Position numbers and translations under genes: made by a program. From Ascidia mentula (Eukaryota > Chordata > Ascidiacea > Phlebobranchia > Ascidiidae), in the NCBI GenBank assembly GCA_947561715.1, contig OX387200.1:9116501-9180500 (forward strand): a stretch of 64,000 nt of DNA, in the 5' to 3' direction. The notes beneath the pieces are model-generated. The model was given only the letters and a program-made list of their open reading frames with translations. It was not told the origin of the DNA and searched no databases. The first letter of the stretch is position 1, and the number at the start of each line of letters is the position of its first letter. Positions 49,901 through 63,272 of the stretch are shown here, one piece after another.

Positions 49901-52900
49901 AAATTGCTGGCAACCCCTGTGCGGGTCGCGACCCACATGTAAAACATAAACGGTAGTTGTATACCCTTCTGTACAGATATCGATGAATGTTTGTGGAATT
50001 TTGACAATTGCCATCCAAACGCTACTTGCATCAACACGGTTGGAAGTTTTCAATGTTCCTGTAACTCATATTTCACTGGAAACGGAACATTTTGCGGTAG
50101 ATTTGTTTGTGTGTTTTTCTAATACCTCTATCACAATAACGACATGCACCGAAATGATACCTCACTGTAGCGTTTTCTTAATATTTTGAAGATAATTTTT
50201 TTAATTATGCTCGCTAATAGTTTGTTTTCGTTTCCAACTGTTAAATTTCCGGCGTTTCTTGTGAAGATCTTTATTTTATGCCACATGTCAACATCACGTG
50301 ACTTGCGTAGATTGATTTTTCTACCCAAACGTATTCGGGTAAAATTTCCGAGGAAATTTAAATGAAACATTGCAATGTATACTGTTGTAACGCTTGGAAG
50401 TGGTGCTTGTCTGTCTTGTTTCTCAGTATATCTGAATATTTTTGTATTATTTTGCAGATATCGATGAATGTTTGTTGGATTCTAACAATTGTCATCCAAA
50501 CGCTACTTGCATCAACACGGTTGGAAGTTTTCAATGTTCTTGTAACACGAATTTTACTGGAAACGGAACAACTTGCGGTAGTCTTGTTTATGTGTTTTTC
50601 TATTACATAAATGATGTTACTACAAGCTTGTTTTTATTTTCAACTATTAAATTTCTACTGTTTTTTTGTAAAGATTATTATTTTATTTCCCTCGTTATGC
50701 TATGTGAATTGGAGAATGCAATTTCCCTCTGGGAAGTGTATTCGAATCCAACCTTCCTGAAAGAATTAAATGAAATTAGGCCTACATTTTGTGGCTTGCC
50801 TAAGTAGTTTTCGGGTAATATCCAAATTCTGCCAGAAGAGCAGTATTTAGTAGTAAAATATGCCTGGCAGCGTCAATAACATTTTACGTCACTGAATGTT
50901 GTGTCATAAGGATTTTGTGTGAAAGATTATGCGTCACAACGAGAATAAACAAAGTCATTTTGCAAAATGATTTTTGGGTGTTACATAGTTTTAAGATAAA
51001 CATCGCAACGACTATTTTGAGTGTATAATTTTCTTTTCAATCTTCAGCAAAGGCACTTGCTGCTGCCACCTCTAGATAATTGCTGGCAACCCCTGTGCGG
51101 GTCGCGACCCACATGTAAAACATGAAAGATAGTTGTATACCCTTCTGTACAGATATCGATGAATGTTTGTGGAATTTGGACAATTGCCATCCAAACGCTA
51201 CTTGCATCAACACAGTTGGAAGTTTTCAATGTTCATGTAACACGAATTTTACTGGAAACGGAACAACTTGCGGTAGATGTGTTTATTTGCTTTTCTTTTA
51301 TCTCTGTCACAAAAAAACGATATTTCTGCGCACCGAAAAGATACTGCAGTGCAGTGTTTTTTCGAAACCCAGTTTTTCTTTCAAATGATGTGCGCAGAAC
51401 ATTTTATAACCAAACTTGTTAAATTGATACCGTTTCTTGTAAAGACCTTTTTTGTGCAGCCGGTCAAGTCACGTATATTGCGAAAAGACATATTTTAAAG
51501 CAAAACGTATTCGAATAAAATTTGCGAGGAAATTTAAATGAAACACTGCAATGCATACTGTTGTAACGCTTGGAAATGTTGCTTGTCTGTCTTGTTTCTC
51601 AGTATATCTGAATATTTTTGTATTATTCTGTAGATATCGATGAATGTTTGTGGGATTTGGACAATTGTCATCCAAACGCTACTTGCATCAACACGGTGGG
51701 AGGGTTTCAATGTTCATGTAACTCCGATTTCACTGGAAACGGAACATTGTGTGGTAGGTTTGTTTTGTGTGTTTTTTTACTGCCTCTATCACAAAATGAT
51801 ATTGCACAAAAAAAAATTAAGCTTTTGAATAAAATTTCCATGGAAATTTGTAAAAATATTGAAAGTTTTGAATTGTTGATTTTAAAAGGAAAATATTTAG
51901 TGTGTTTTTTGCAGTTTTTTCCGGTTACGAAACTTGTGGGGATGTTGTTCCCCGAACGAACAATGAAGCGGGAGGAATTTACAAAGTGTATCCAGATGGA
52001 GAAAGAGGTCGTGGAATTGAAGTTTATTGTGATTTCGTAACTGACGGCGGAGGATGGTTGGTAAGCTGCTGTATTTTGTTTCACCGGGCAAGCAATATGT
52101 TACCAATTTCTTGCGCCAAGCGGTGGCGCATCACAACATTCCCAATCCTTCATCGTTTCAAATATAATATAGAGATTGTTGTATTCAGTTCAAATCTTTC
52201 TAGAAGGTATATTGATAGGTAGCGTTGTTTTGAATACTCACACATTTCGCTAAAAAGGTGATTGTGGCCCAGGATTGTGGCCAACAAACTTGCATGGACC
52301 ACCCCAGTATAATGACATTAAAATTTTATGAAACTTACCAAAATTCAACCAAAAAACCTTGAATAAATGCTAGGTTCCGTCGTTACGTGGTACAACAAAA
52401 AGTTTGGTCTAAGAAAAGCTGTCACGAAACACATCAACTGTTCACAAAGCCCAGCATTATTCGTTCATGATGTCCGTAAACAGGGTCCACTGTCTTTTGC
52501 GCTGGATGGAGACGTTTCAGCGCACACTCACATAGCATTCTGAACCATATAACTATTTGGCAGTGTCGCATACATCACGTGACCGTGTTTTTATGACGTC
52601 ATGGTTTCGCCCGTTACGTAAGGCGACCCTGCTATTCTAGTAAAATCGGTCAAACAAGAAACCTCTTTGTACTTACTTACGCAGTCCAAACCAAATACTT
52701 TGAGAAAACGAACCGTGACAAAAATGTCTTTTTTGTTTCTTAGTGCGGAATGTGATTGTAAACTCGCAATTTGCATGCAAAAAAATAACACAGTTATCTT
52801 AGCTGCAGACTTATTCTATGCTAATAGCGCAATGTATTTAGCTGTTTCAGAGACGACAGGATGGTTCCGAAAACTTCACAAGGGGTTGGAGCGATTATTT

Positions 52901-54081
52901 GAAAGGTTTTGGAAACTTAAGCGGCGAGTTTTGGCTGGGTAAAAATTTGAAACAATGTGTTTTTTTTTAAAGTTGTTTAATTGCTTCCGGTCTTATAGGT
53001 CTTGAAAACATTCACCAAATCACAAACAGTGGGAAATACGAAATGAGAGTCGACATGGAGGATTTTGAGAGGAATGTTTCTTACGCCTTGTATAAGTATG
53101 GAAACACCTACACACATAAAATGCGGGTTTTGCAATTAGCCTATACACTTTTGCAGATGCTTTTCGGTTGGGAAAGCAACGGACTTCAACATGACTTGGA
53201 CAAACTTTTCAGGCCCAGCAGGTTAATTTTATTTAAGTATGCCAATGGCATTTTACCATATCCGAAAAACTTCGGATGAATGGTGTTGTTCATCTTTTCA
53301 CATGCAGAGCAATAGAATGGAAAACAAATCTTATAACACTCACGTATTTATAGGATACAGGTTGTTGCATTTAACATAGCACAGGCAAGTAAAAATGACG
53401 TTGGATTGGTTGCGGCACATTCCACAAATCACGTGACTTTGGCATGAAAGCGCACCTTTGCTGTCGTGCATATGTAATGAGGCGTGACCACAACAACAGG
53501 AATTGATGAATTCCCTCAATTTTCTGATAAACCAGATTTTCTCTTATTTCCCCTTACCCTACGAACAAAGGGATGTGCCGGGACATTCGATCATACCGAA
53601 CACTCGGATTTGACCGAACTAGGTGTTTTTGTTCAATATTCGGCGAATCTGAATTTTATGCACGTAAATATCGACCATAACGAAGCAAAATTAACGCATA
53701 ATCAGAATAAAATTATAATGGTATTGGGGAAAATCTAAACTGTGTGTGTAATTTTGTCGACCAATGTGTCAATTTATGATGCCATTGAATATTTGGATTC
53801 GGTCGAATATTGGGTGCAGGTATTAGGAATCTATTTTGTTTCGGTACACACAGTACTAACGCATATTTCAATTGCTAGGAAGCGGTCTAAGAAATGCAAC
53901 AGCATTTTCTACCTATGACAAAGATCAAGATCAGCATCTCGACAATTGCGCAGCTAGATTCAAAGGTGGATGGTGGTTTACGTCTTGCCACGGCGGTAAT
54001 CCAAACGGATTTTACTACGGAGGACCGCATGAGTCATATGCTGACGGGGTTTGTTGGCAACCTTTTCGTGGATTCCATTAA
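46922..54081 (+). CDS. LCCL-LCCL-EGF-cbEGF(6)-fibrinogen domain protein, copy 2, with premature stop in the last exon
   Basis: Same gene as copy 1. Exons: 46922-47077, 47460-47579, 47638-47787, 47921-48043, 48175-48285; cbEGF exons starting 48778, 49260, 49977, 50458, 51153, 51634 (120 bp each); FReD exons 51915-52060, 52842-52938, 52999-53095, 53157-53221, 53879-54081. All internal exons are open and in phase. In the last exon the Tyr codon TAT after GGATTCCAT has become TAA, and there is also a net +1 base before the KMELKVRR codons, so the final 15 residues of the fibrinogen fold are lost. Predicted length from LCCL 1 is 661 residues. Whether the shortened domain folds is uncertain, so this may be an incipient pseudogene. 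Another visible change is Asn to Lys in LCCL 2 (tgcaagttttcg). Confidence 0.82.
47222..47410. mobile_element. MITE-like element in the LCCL 1 intron, copy 2
   Basis: Positional counterpart of the element at 35109-35297 with the same inverted ends and core. Confidence 0.65.
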
Positions 54082-54455
54082 TCCCCACAAAAAAATGGAA
54101 TTAAAAGTTCGACGTACATTTACATAACTGCCCTTTTTTTATTTGCCCACGCGACTTGGACACCAACTAGGCATAAATGAAACTTTGTATTATTAATGTA
54201 AATTTTTCAAGACCCTTACACAAATTGTGGATAATACCGCTTGGTCATTTATGAGTTAAAAACGGTGATCGCGCCATACTCTCTCATCACGTACTATGCT
54301 AAATTAATCTTAACGCTTTAATTAAAAATGAAACACCAAATTAAACCTGAACGCTTGTCATTCTTCTTTCTAACATTTGCATCATATCCGAAGCTTGTAT
54401 TATATCTCCAGTTTGTTTGGTGTGGATATGATCGGTTATATTTTTTCACCAACTG

Positions 54456-54821
54456 TCATGTAACACATGAGGAATTGTGATCAATTTTTAAAACTTGCTG
54501 TGTCTTTTGTTGGCTTGAGATTTTGTAGGGTATGTTTTTTTGGGGAGTATAATCTTCAAATTTAAGGTTTCTCTTCCTTTTAACCTTCTTAAAATTGGTA
54601 AAATCCAGTTTTTTGGCATGCGTCGGTCTCCCGAACACCAAGTGCAAAATACACTTGTTTAAACCCGCATTGAAAACCTTGCATAACAATCCTACCACTA
54701 TTGCTAACATCCCAAGATCCACTATCGTCGTTTGTATCCAAACACTTGTAAGGACAGGCAACTTTTGTCTCCTCCTAACAAAAATTCTTCGGATTGCCGC
54801 GGCACTCTTGGGTGCTGCCAT
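54456..54821 (-). CDS. possible small ORF at the end of unit 2, function unknown
   Basis: 121 codons starting MAAPKSAAAIRRIFVRRRQK, a basic Arg-rich start, then a hydrophobic stretch (IVDLGMLAIVVGLL). I do not recognise it. The unit 1 counterpart has an in-frame TGA because of a small insertion (gtctccttcaaac versus gtatccaaac), and the opposite strand is equally open. No splice or polyadenylation evidence supports it. It is more likely chance than a gene. Confidence 0.15.
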   Translation of the reverse strand: MAAPKSAAAIRRIFVRRRQKLPVLTSVWIQTTIVDLGMLAIVVGLLCKVFNAGLNKCILHLVFGRPTHAKKLDFTNFKKVKRKRNLKFEDYTPQKNIPYKISSQQKTQQVLKIDHNSSCVT

Positions 54822-56737
54822 TTGTAACTTTCAGGGGTGCCGCGAGCTTTTCTCTCTATTCACTGTTGGGATTTTTCACCGTGCGGTTTCTTACTAGTGT
54901 AATGCCTAGATATAGGGCAAAAATTTTATAATCACAACACCTAGAATCAGACAGAAAGGCTGATGGGCAGTAAAGCATTTTATTTAACTTACATTTTTAA
55001 GGAATTTATATTTATTAAGTAAAAAAAAACAAATATCGATTTTGCCATTTTGAACAAATTTATACATAAATTTCTATATTAACGAATTTCCTTGTATTGG
55101 ACACACACGCTATTTTGTTTGAGGTTGCAACCTTGCAGTTCTGGTAAATGAGACAACTATCCACGTTTTTACATATGGTCTGGTTTATGACTAATGCTCG
55201 ATGAAGTGATACAGGTTACACAGGTATAATATCTATATACATTTTCGTTTCGTGTTCAAACTAGAATTTCACATGGAAAGTGGTGTACAGAATACGGATA
55301 TGTTGGTGTATATGAATGTATTAGTTTACATTTTTGCACGAGAAATAAATATCGATGATCGAGAATGTTTTTCCATAGCTTGTACTCAAATGTCTATAGA
55401 GTTACACGATATACGTATGTATGCATAGTAGGCTACCTTGACTTACTCAGATTCATGAACTTGTAACTCTTGGTAATAAAACTTTTTTTTATATAAGAAA
55501 CTGCACACTGACACACGTAGTTCGTAAAATACCTTGAAATTTGAAATTATTTTAGTTCTGAAGCAACAATATCACAATAAGAGCTGTAAACGCAGACAAA
55601 CAGACCAAACACGGGAAACACAACAAAACTTACAATGCATACACTAAAAAATGCATGTCTTCTTATACTCGACATGTAGTATGCTTAGTCAGCCCTGTAT
55701 AGAACATTGGCGCTGAGCTTGCAAAAAAGCTTTGATTTGTTTATCTAACACCACTGAAGAAAGCACTGGAAAATATATATGGGCGATTGGCGGTCTTTAA
55801 GACAAATGCACATGAAATTCAGCATTCAGTCGTCACAGGTTAAATTAAAGTTAATAAAAACAATATTTACATTTTGAGTATAGATTCACATCACAAAAAG
55901 CATCAATCGGAAAGTTATCGCGCTATCCATACCTTTATCAGGGAGTCAAACCGCCTGTTATACGAATTCTAGTTCCGATTCAGGCTTTTTAATGTTTTTA
56001 TTATCCGGTTCTGTTCTGGTTCGAGTGTCAAATTTTTTTACCAGGTTCACTTCCAACATGGATTCGAAAAACTTATACGCGAAAGGTTCAGATTCATTCC
56101 CGGTTCAATCAATTTAAAAGTTTTGAGCGAATCAAACGTTTAAGTTTAGTTGCACTTTTTTGTGTTATTTTGAACTTAAAATGTACCTAATTAGCAAGTC
56201 AACTGTATCGTGATGACACAAACGAATTAATTGTTTTCAGCTGTTCAGGCTGAGCAAAAACGTAAATTAAGGTGCATCAGATCGAAAGAGGTTCTATTTT
56301 GATTCAAAATTTCCAGTTCAGTTCTGAGTCGTTTTAATTGTGATTTATCGGTTTAGGTTCAGCTCCGGTTCATAAAAATAAGCCGCTCAAACCGGTTTAG
56401 GGGTTCGGATTTAGTGACGGTTGCACTCCTTGAACTTTATCCTGTGTGAATACGGATAAATTAATGCGGTGTAATGATGACGTAGTAAATGACGGGGCGT
56501 TTTCAAGTGGTTTCCAGAAAGGTCTGAGCAGATGAAGTTTAAGATTTTAGAGAAACTTGGGTTCCATTGCATTTAAAGACAGTTTACATGTTTTCATATT
56601 ACTTATAAGCACAAAAACATATCACATAAGAAATCATAAAAATGTGTCCCAGCAAGACCGTGCAGTTACCGTTAACATATGACAAAGAATATGCAACAAG
56701 TTTAACGTAATCATAAATCCGATTTGAAACCATAATG

Positions 56738-57091
56738 CAGTGGTGGGAAACTACGAGTCACTCAATTGCAGCAAAATGACACCGTGTGTCATGTGTTATA
56801 GCTCTGTCTTGTAGTGTTCCAGTTAGGTGCAATAAGCCTTTGTCGAGATCCAGATCCATTATTCCATTGCTGACGATGATTGCGTTTTGTGTATTGTTTA
56901 TTTATGACAAACGACAAAACAAGTTATTTTACAAAAAATAAAATCATCTTTAAAAGAGCTGTGAAAGATTGACTAAAAAAGTTTTACTCAGCAATGACAG
57001 AACAAGTGAGAAGTTATAAAATGATCTCGCATGCACCTTTAATGTGCTTGCCCGCCCGCGACACCCATTAATCCAAGGTTCCCCACCCCTG
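56738..57091. mobile_element. hAT-like non-autonomous element, unit 3
   Basis: 354-bp counterpart of 45441-45795 with the same CAGTGGTGGGAAAC and CAGGGGTGGGGAAC ends. Confidence 0.6.
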
Positions 57092-58351
57092 CTATATACA
57101 GCATATTGCGTGTCAGTAAATATAGTTTTACGTCCGATCATCGCGATTGTTGCGCAAACAAGGGCGAAATCAGTCGCTTGTGAATAACAATTTTAATTAA
57201 ATTATAATGCATTATAAAAAGATGGGCAAAATGATTGGTAATACCCCCAATTAAGCCTTTTTTTCGTCCTTACCTTTAAAGGGGTAAGTTATCCGTTGCG
57301 ACTTAACAGTGCACTTCGTCCATTAAAAATTTTCTATGTGATGTTGCAGGACATTGTTCCACCAGACCAGGCGTGCAGAACTCAATCAGGGATTTGTGCC
57401 ATTATTGTTAATGTTTTCTTTGGACTATGCTCTTGACAATCTCTTCAGCTATAATACATGGATCATAAGGTTTATTTGCATCGCAGTCAAGCCGGAATAA
57501 AGCCATAGATCAAAGAAAATGAATGAAGGGTTTATTTCAGTGATGATGATGTGTTTTCCACTATATCTCACACCAAACTGTTTCTCTGGCCCACTAAACA
57601 ACAACCGTATATCAAGCCTGCGATTAAATCAACGTAAAGTTGAGTTTCGCAGAGTCAGAACTTTGAATGCGGCTATATGGGACGATGTATTATTGCATTT
57701 AGTTACATATTTAGTGTTTGTAAAACCTAATCAAAATATACAATAGCACAAGTAGATTGATTGATTAAAGGTAATTATCACACATTTAATGACGGGTTTT
57801 CATAAAGGTTGACTGAGGTTAAACCGCGACATTGCATATAGAGGAGGAACAGCAGCTTCTTACCCATTAGTTTTTAAGTGCATTAAGTTAAAATTTTGCT
57901 TCGGAACAGTGGACGGATTCACGGACGATGATACGGTGGTTTCAACACGCACTAACAACGTGGATTGTCTTTGTCATAGTTATTCGTCGAGGTCAATCTC
58001 TGCAAGGTAAACAAACCCAGGAGGTATCAGTATTTTTGTTGATAATATAACGTGAGGTAAATGTCTCACACACGATAAATTGTCGAAACGTATAGTACCA
58101 AGCTAACTACGACCACGCCTACCAAGTGACTGGATGCTTTTCCCTGTATATATTAAAGTATTAAGCTGTCTGAATCAAAAACTTGATCTTTAAAGTAGAC
58201 AGAATCTAAACCCCGATATGAAACTTTCCAAAGCCCACGACAGCAATTAGCCGATAGGAAATGTTTGAAACGAAGTGTTTCTGATTACCGTCAGTTGGTT
58301 TATTTTTATTTTTGTTTCATTTTGCTGTCTGAATCATGTTCGAAATTTCAG

Positions 58352-61300
58352 CAACATGCGATACAAAGTTATCTGAATTAAATCATTCCATCACAAAAGT
58401 AATCTGCCCTGAGAATTGCCTGAAGAAAGACACGGATTTGTTTGGAACAGATGATTATGCAAAGGGTCCCCTGTGTCTTGCTGCGATGCACGCCGGTTTA
58501 ATTGACAGTGAGTCAAAAGCTTATGTACAGACTAGCTGTGGTTTGTCTAGTTAATTCAAGTTACATGTGCTTTGAGTGCTGTGAAAAAAACAATTTATAT
58601 TTGCATATTTGAAAATTTTCTCAACACAAAAACTAGTTTATTTGGAAAACTCAATAACACGTTTATCTTGAGAGCAGCATACAGGTGTATATACTGTTTC
58701 AACCTGTAAGGTCCCATCAGTGCAGCTACTGACTGTGGCACTGGACTAGCTTTTACACTAGCAGGCACACAGATTTCCACTTTGTGGTAGCTTTCGGTCA
58801 ATGTCGATCCGTTGGCTACTTAAACAACAATGTGTACACCTGTCTGCGGCTCTCAATGATTATCATAGCTATTTTGAACATATAAGTTTATCTTCTTCCT
58901 AAGACGGAGGAGGTTACTTCGAAGTTTTTAAAAGTGACCCACAAACTAAATACAGCGGATCTTTTCGAAACGGAATCACCAGCATGTCTTGTTCCTCCGC
59001 AAATGTTACATATTCCTTTGAAAGTAAGTGTTTCTTGCAGTCAACTTCCACCAACTTAACAATAACGTCTTTTTAATTCAGTGAAATGCAGCACGATTGG
59101 AAATTCCGAGTTTTCTATCACCGAAGTTTTCTGTCCTCCAAATTGTTCGTCAAATAACGTGTGCGGGACAAATTTGTTCAATACAAATTCATCTGTCTGT
59201 GCGGCATCCATACATGCTGGCATTTTGTCTGGTCAGTATACCGTATATATATCGATCAAACACGATTTTTGTTGCCTTGACCATCTTTGTGGTGTTTATT
59301 CCAAGAATTTCCACGTTAATTGTTGCAGATAATGGTGGAATGGTGACATTTCATTCCAAAGAATCTTTTGATCATTTATTTGTTGGATCGACCTCGCATG
59401 GAATAATAAGTATATCTTGCAATTTTTCGACAAAGCTATTTTCATTTCCAAGTAAGTGATGCCAAAATAGCCAAAAAATCATTTTTTTTAACATGTGTAC
59501 CGTGTGTGCGTTAATTGCGTCAGTTATTCGATACACCCAGGTGACATATTCCACGATTTCGGAACAAATTATTACTTTTAGGCAACAGAGTTTGTTCGAG
59601 AGAGTGCAAAAACAACGGCAAGTGCGTATCTGGAGCGAATCAAGACCATTGTTCGTGCAGAGTCGGAACAAAAGGCAAAGGCTGTGAAATAGGTGAGTTA
59701 ATTTACCATCTCGCAATTCCCGCGTTATTTTATGTGAAAAAAGGTTCTTTTCCATAGTTACAATGCCTTCGAAACGTCTACTCTACTTAGGATGATTAAT
59801 AGCATATTAGCTTTGGATTTTCTCCAATATTTTGCGCAATTTTAGAGTAATATTATTTTAAGGCAGAAACAACTCGTATATGCTCTTGCATGACAAGGCG
59901 GATCGCCCATCTGCGTCATGCACGACTTTACTTTCGGCGATCTCAGGGACGATGCACAGTCCTATATACGCAAAACTATACAAAAGTAACTTGAGGGTTG
60001 TTCGCTTGTAGATCAAAACAACTAATTCCCTGATGTTCATCTACTTAAGATGATTAATAGCATATTAGCTTCGGATTTCCCATTCAAAGTTATCAACTCC
60101 AACTATTTTGCACCCAAATATATTGGAGAAACTTATCTCTAACGTTTGGAATTGTTATTTGTCTGTATTGCTTCTCATCAATCACGGGATAAATATTTTT
60201 ATATTTTCCTGTAGATATCGATGAATGCTTGTTGAAATCGGACAATTGCCATCCAAACGCTACTTGCATCAACACGGTTGGAAGTTTTCAATGTTCCTGT
60301 AACTCATATTTCACTGGAAACGGAACATTTTGCGGTAGATTTGTTTGTGTGTTTTTCTAATACCTCTATCACAATAACGACATGCACCGAAATGATACCT
60401 CACTGTAGCGTTTTCTTAATATTTTGAAGATAATTTTTTTTTAATTATGCTCGCTAATAGTTTGTTTTCGTTTCTAACTGTTAAATTTCCGGCGTTTCTC
60501 GTGAAGATCTTTATTTTATGCCACACGTCAACATCACGTGACTTGCGTAGATTGATTTTTCTACCCAAATGTATTCGGGTAAAATTTCCGAGAAAATTTA
60601 AATGAAACACTGCGATGTATACTGTTTTAACGCTTGGAAATGTTGCCTTTTTGTATTGTTTCTCAGTATATCTGAATATTTTTGCACTATTCTGCAGATA
60701 TCGATGAATGTTTGTTAGATTCAAACAATTGTCATCCAAACGCTACTTGCATCAACACAGTTGGAAGTTTTCAATGTTCTTGTAACACGAATTTTACTGG
60801 AAACGGAACAACTTGCGGTAGTCTTGTTTATGCGTTTTTCTATTACATAAAAGATGTCACTAAAAGCTTGTTTTTTTCAACTATTAAATTTCTACCGTTT
60901 CTTGTAAAGATTATTATTTTATTTCCCATGTTAAGTTATGTGAATTGGAGAATGCAATTTCCTTGTGGGAAGTGTATTCGAATCCAACCTTCCTGAAAGC
61001 ATTAAATAACTTTTAGGCCTACATTTATTTCTAACGAATTGTGGCTTGCCTAAGTAGTTTTCAGGTAATATCCAAATTCTGCCATGCAGAAGAACAGTAG
61101 GCTTATTCAGCAATAAAATATGCCTGGCAGCGTCAATAACATTTTACGTCACTGAATGTTGTGTCATAAGGTTTTTTGTGTAAAAGATATGCGTCACAAC
61201 GAAAATAAACAAAGTCATTTTGAAAAATGATTTTTTGGTGTTACATAGTTTTAGGATAGTCATCGCAACGACTATTTTGAGTGTATAATTTTCTTTTCAA

Positions 61301-63203
61301 TCTTCAGCAAAGGCACTTGCTGCTGCCACATCTAGAAAATTGCTGGCAACCCCTGTGCGGGTCGCGACCCACATGTAAAACATGAAAGATAGTTGTATAC
61401 CCTTCTGTACAGATATCGATGAATGTCTGTGGAATTTGGACAATTGCCATCCAAACGCTACTTGCATCAACACGGTTGGAAGTTTTCAATGTTCCTGTAA
61501 CTCATATTTCACTGGAAACGGAACATTTTGCGGTAGATTTGTTTGTGTGTTTTTCTAATACCTCTACCACAATAACGACATGCACCGAAATGATACCTCA
61601 CTGTAGCGTTTTCTTAATATTTTGAAGATAATTTTTTTTAATTATGCTCGCTAATAGTTTGTTTTCGTTTCCAACTGTTAAATTTCCGGCGTTTCTTGTG
61701 AAGATCTTTATTTTATGCCACATGTCAACATCACGTGACTTGCGTAGATTGATTTTTCTACCCAAATGTATTCGGGTAAAATTTCAGAGGAAATTTAAAT
61801 GAAACATTGCAATGTATACTGTTGTAACGCTTGGAAATGTTGCTTGTCTGTCTTGTTTCTCAGTATATCTGAATATTTTTGTATTATTCTGTAGATATCG
61901 ATGAATGTTTGTTGGATTCAAACAATTGTCATCCAAACGCTACTTGCATCAACACGGTTGGAAGTTTTCAATGTTCATGTAACACGAATTTTACTGGAAA
62001 CGGAACAACTTGCGGTAGTCTTGTTTATGTGTTTTTCTATTACATAAATGATGTTACTACAAGCTTGTTTTTATTTTCAACTTTTAAATTTCTACCGTTT
62101 TTTTGTAAAGATTATTATTTTATTTCCCTCGTTATGCTATGTGAATTGGAGAATGCAATTTCCTTCTGGAAAGTGTATTCGAATCCAAACGTACTGAAAG
62201 CATTAAATGAAATTAGGCCTACATTTTGTGGCTTGCCTAAGTAGTTTTCGGGTAATATCCAAATTCTGCCAGAAGAGCAGTATTTAGTAGTAAAATATGC
62301 CTGGCAGCGTCAGTAACATTTTACGTCACTGAATGTCGTGTCATAAGGTTTTTGTGTGAAAGATATGCGTCACAACGAGAATAAACAAAGTCATTTTGCA
62401 AAATGATTTTTGGGTGTTACATAGTTTTAAGATAAACATCGCAACGACTATTTTGAGTGTATAATTTTGTTTTCAATCTTCAGCAAAGGCACTTGCTGCT
62501 GCCACCTCTAGAAAATTGCTGGCAACCCCTGTGCGGGTCGCGACTTGCATGCAAAACACATAAACGGTAGCTTGTTAAATTGATACCGTTTCTTGTAAAG
62601 ACCTTTTTTGTGCAGCCGGTCAAGTCACGTATATTGCGAAAAGACATATTTTAAAGCAAAACGTATTCGAATAAAATTTGCGAGGAAATTTAAATGAAAC
62701 ATTGCAATATTTACTGTTGTAACGCTTGGAAATGTTGCTTGTTTGTATTGTTCCTCAGTATATCTGAATATTTTTGTATTATTCTGCAGATATCGATGAA
62801 TGTTTGTGGGATTGGGACAATTGTCATCCAAACGCTACTTGCATCAACACGGTGGGAGGGTTTCAATGTTCCTGTAACTCAGATTTCACTGGAAACGGAA
62901 CATTATGCGGTAGTTTTGTTTTTTGTGTTTTTACTGCCTCTATCACAAAATGATATTGCACAAAAAAAAATTAAGCTTTTGAATAAAATTTGCAAAAATG
63001 TTGAAAGTTTTGAATTGTTGATTTTAAACGGAAAATATTTATTGTGTTTTTTTGCAGTTTTTTCCGGTTACGAAACTTGTGGGGAAGTTGTTCCCCGAAC
63101 GAACAATGAAGCGGGAGGAATTTACAAAGTGTATCCGGATGGAGAAAGAGGTCGTGGAATTGAAGTTTATTGTGATTTCGTAACTGACGGTGGAGGATGG
63201 TTG
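58352..63203 (+). CDS. LCCL-LCCL-EGF-cbEGF(5)-fibrinogen domain protein, copy 3, 3' end beyond the window
   Basis: Exons: 58352-58507, 58904-59023, 59082-59231, 59329-59451, 59582-59692; cbEGF exons starting 60215, 60698, 61413, 61895, 62790 (120 bp each); first FReD exon 63058-63203 ([19 protein letters not shown]). Four more FReD exons are expected to the right. The module equivalent to cbEGF 5 of copies 1 and 2 is gone: a deletion joins the intron at about 62573 (ataaacggtag) to cttgttaaattgatacc. Since the modules are phase 1-1, the frame is kept and the protein is simply one EGF shorter. Copy 3 has Asp to Glu in TCGEVV. Domain roles are as for copy 1. Confidence 0.83.
58668..58856. mobile_element. 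MITE-like element in the LCCL 1 intron, copy 3
   Basis: Positional counterpart of 35109-35297 with the same ends; the core here reads gtttcaacctgtaaggtc. Confidence 0.65.
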
Positions 63204-63272
63204 GTAAGCTGCTGTATTTTGTTTCACCGGGCAAGCAATATGTTACCAATGAGAAGTTGTAAATGTACATAC

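Larger units (their letters stand above)
43747..55043 (+). repeat. tandem unit 2 of the segmental triplication
   Basis: About 11.30 kb, starting with the duplicated SELENOS 5' flank. Its upstream 2.7 kb is near-identical to unit 3. It lacks about 115 bp of upstream sequence (unit 1 34276-34390) and the block downstream of the stop. Confidence 0.9.
54127..58351. other. spacer between copies 2 and 3
   Basis: The tail of unit 2 joins the duplicated SELENOS-side flank at 55044 and continues with a hAT-like element (56738-57091) and upstream sequence of copy 3. The interval from 55044 on is almost identical to 43747-46921, but it retains the segment at about 57838-57960 that unit 2 lost. No gene was recognised. 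Confidence 0.5.
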
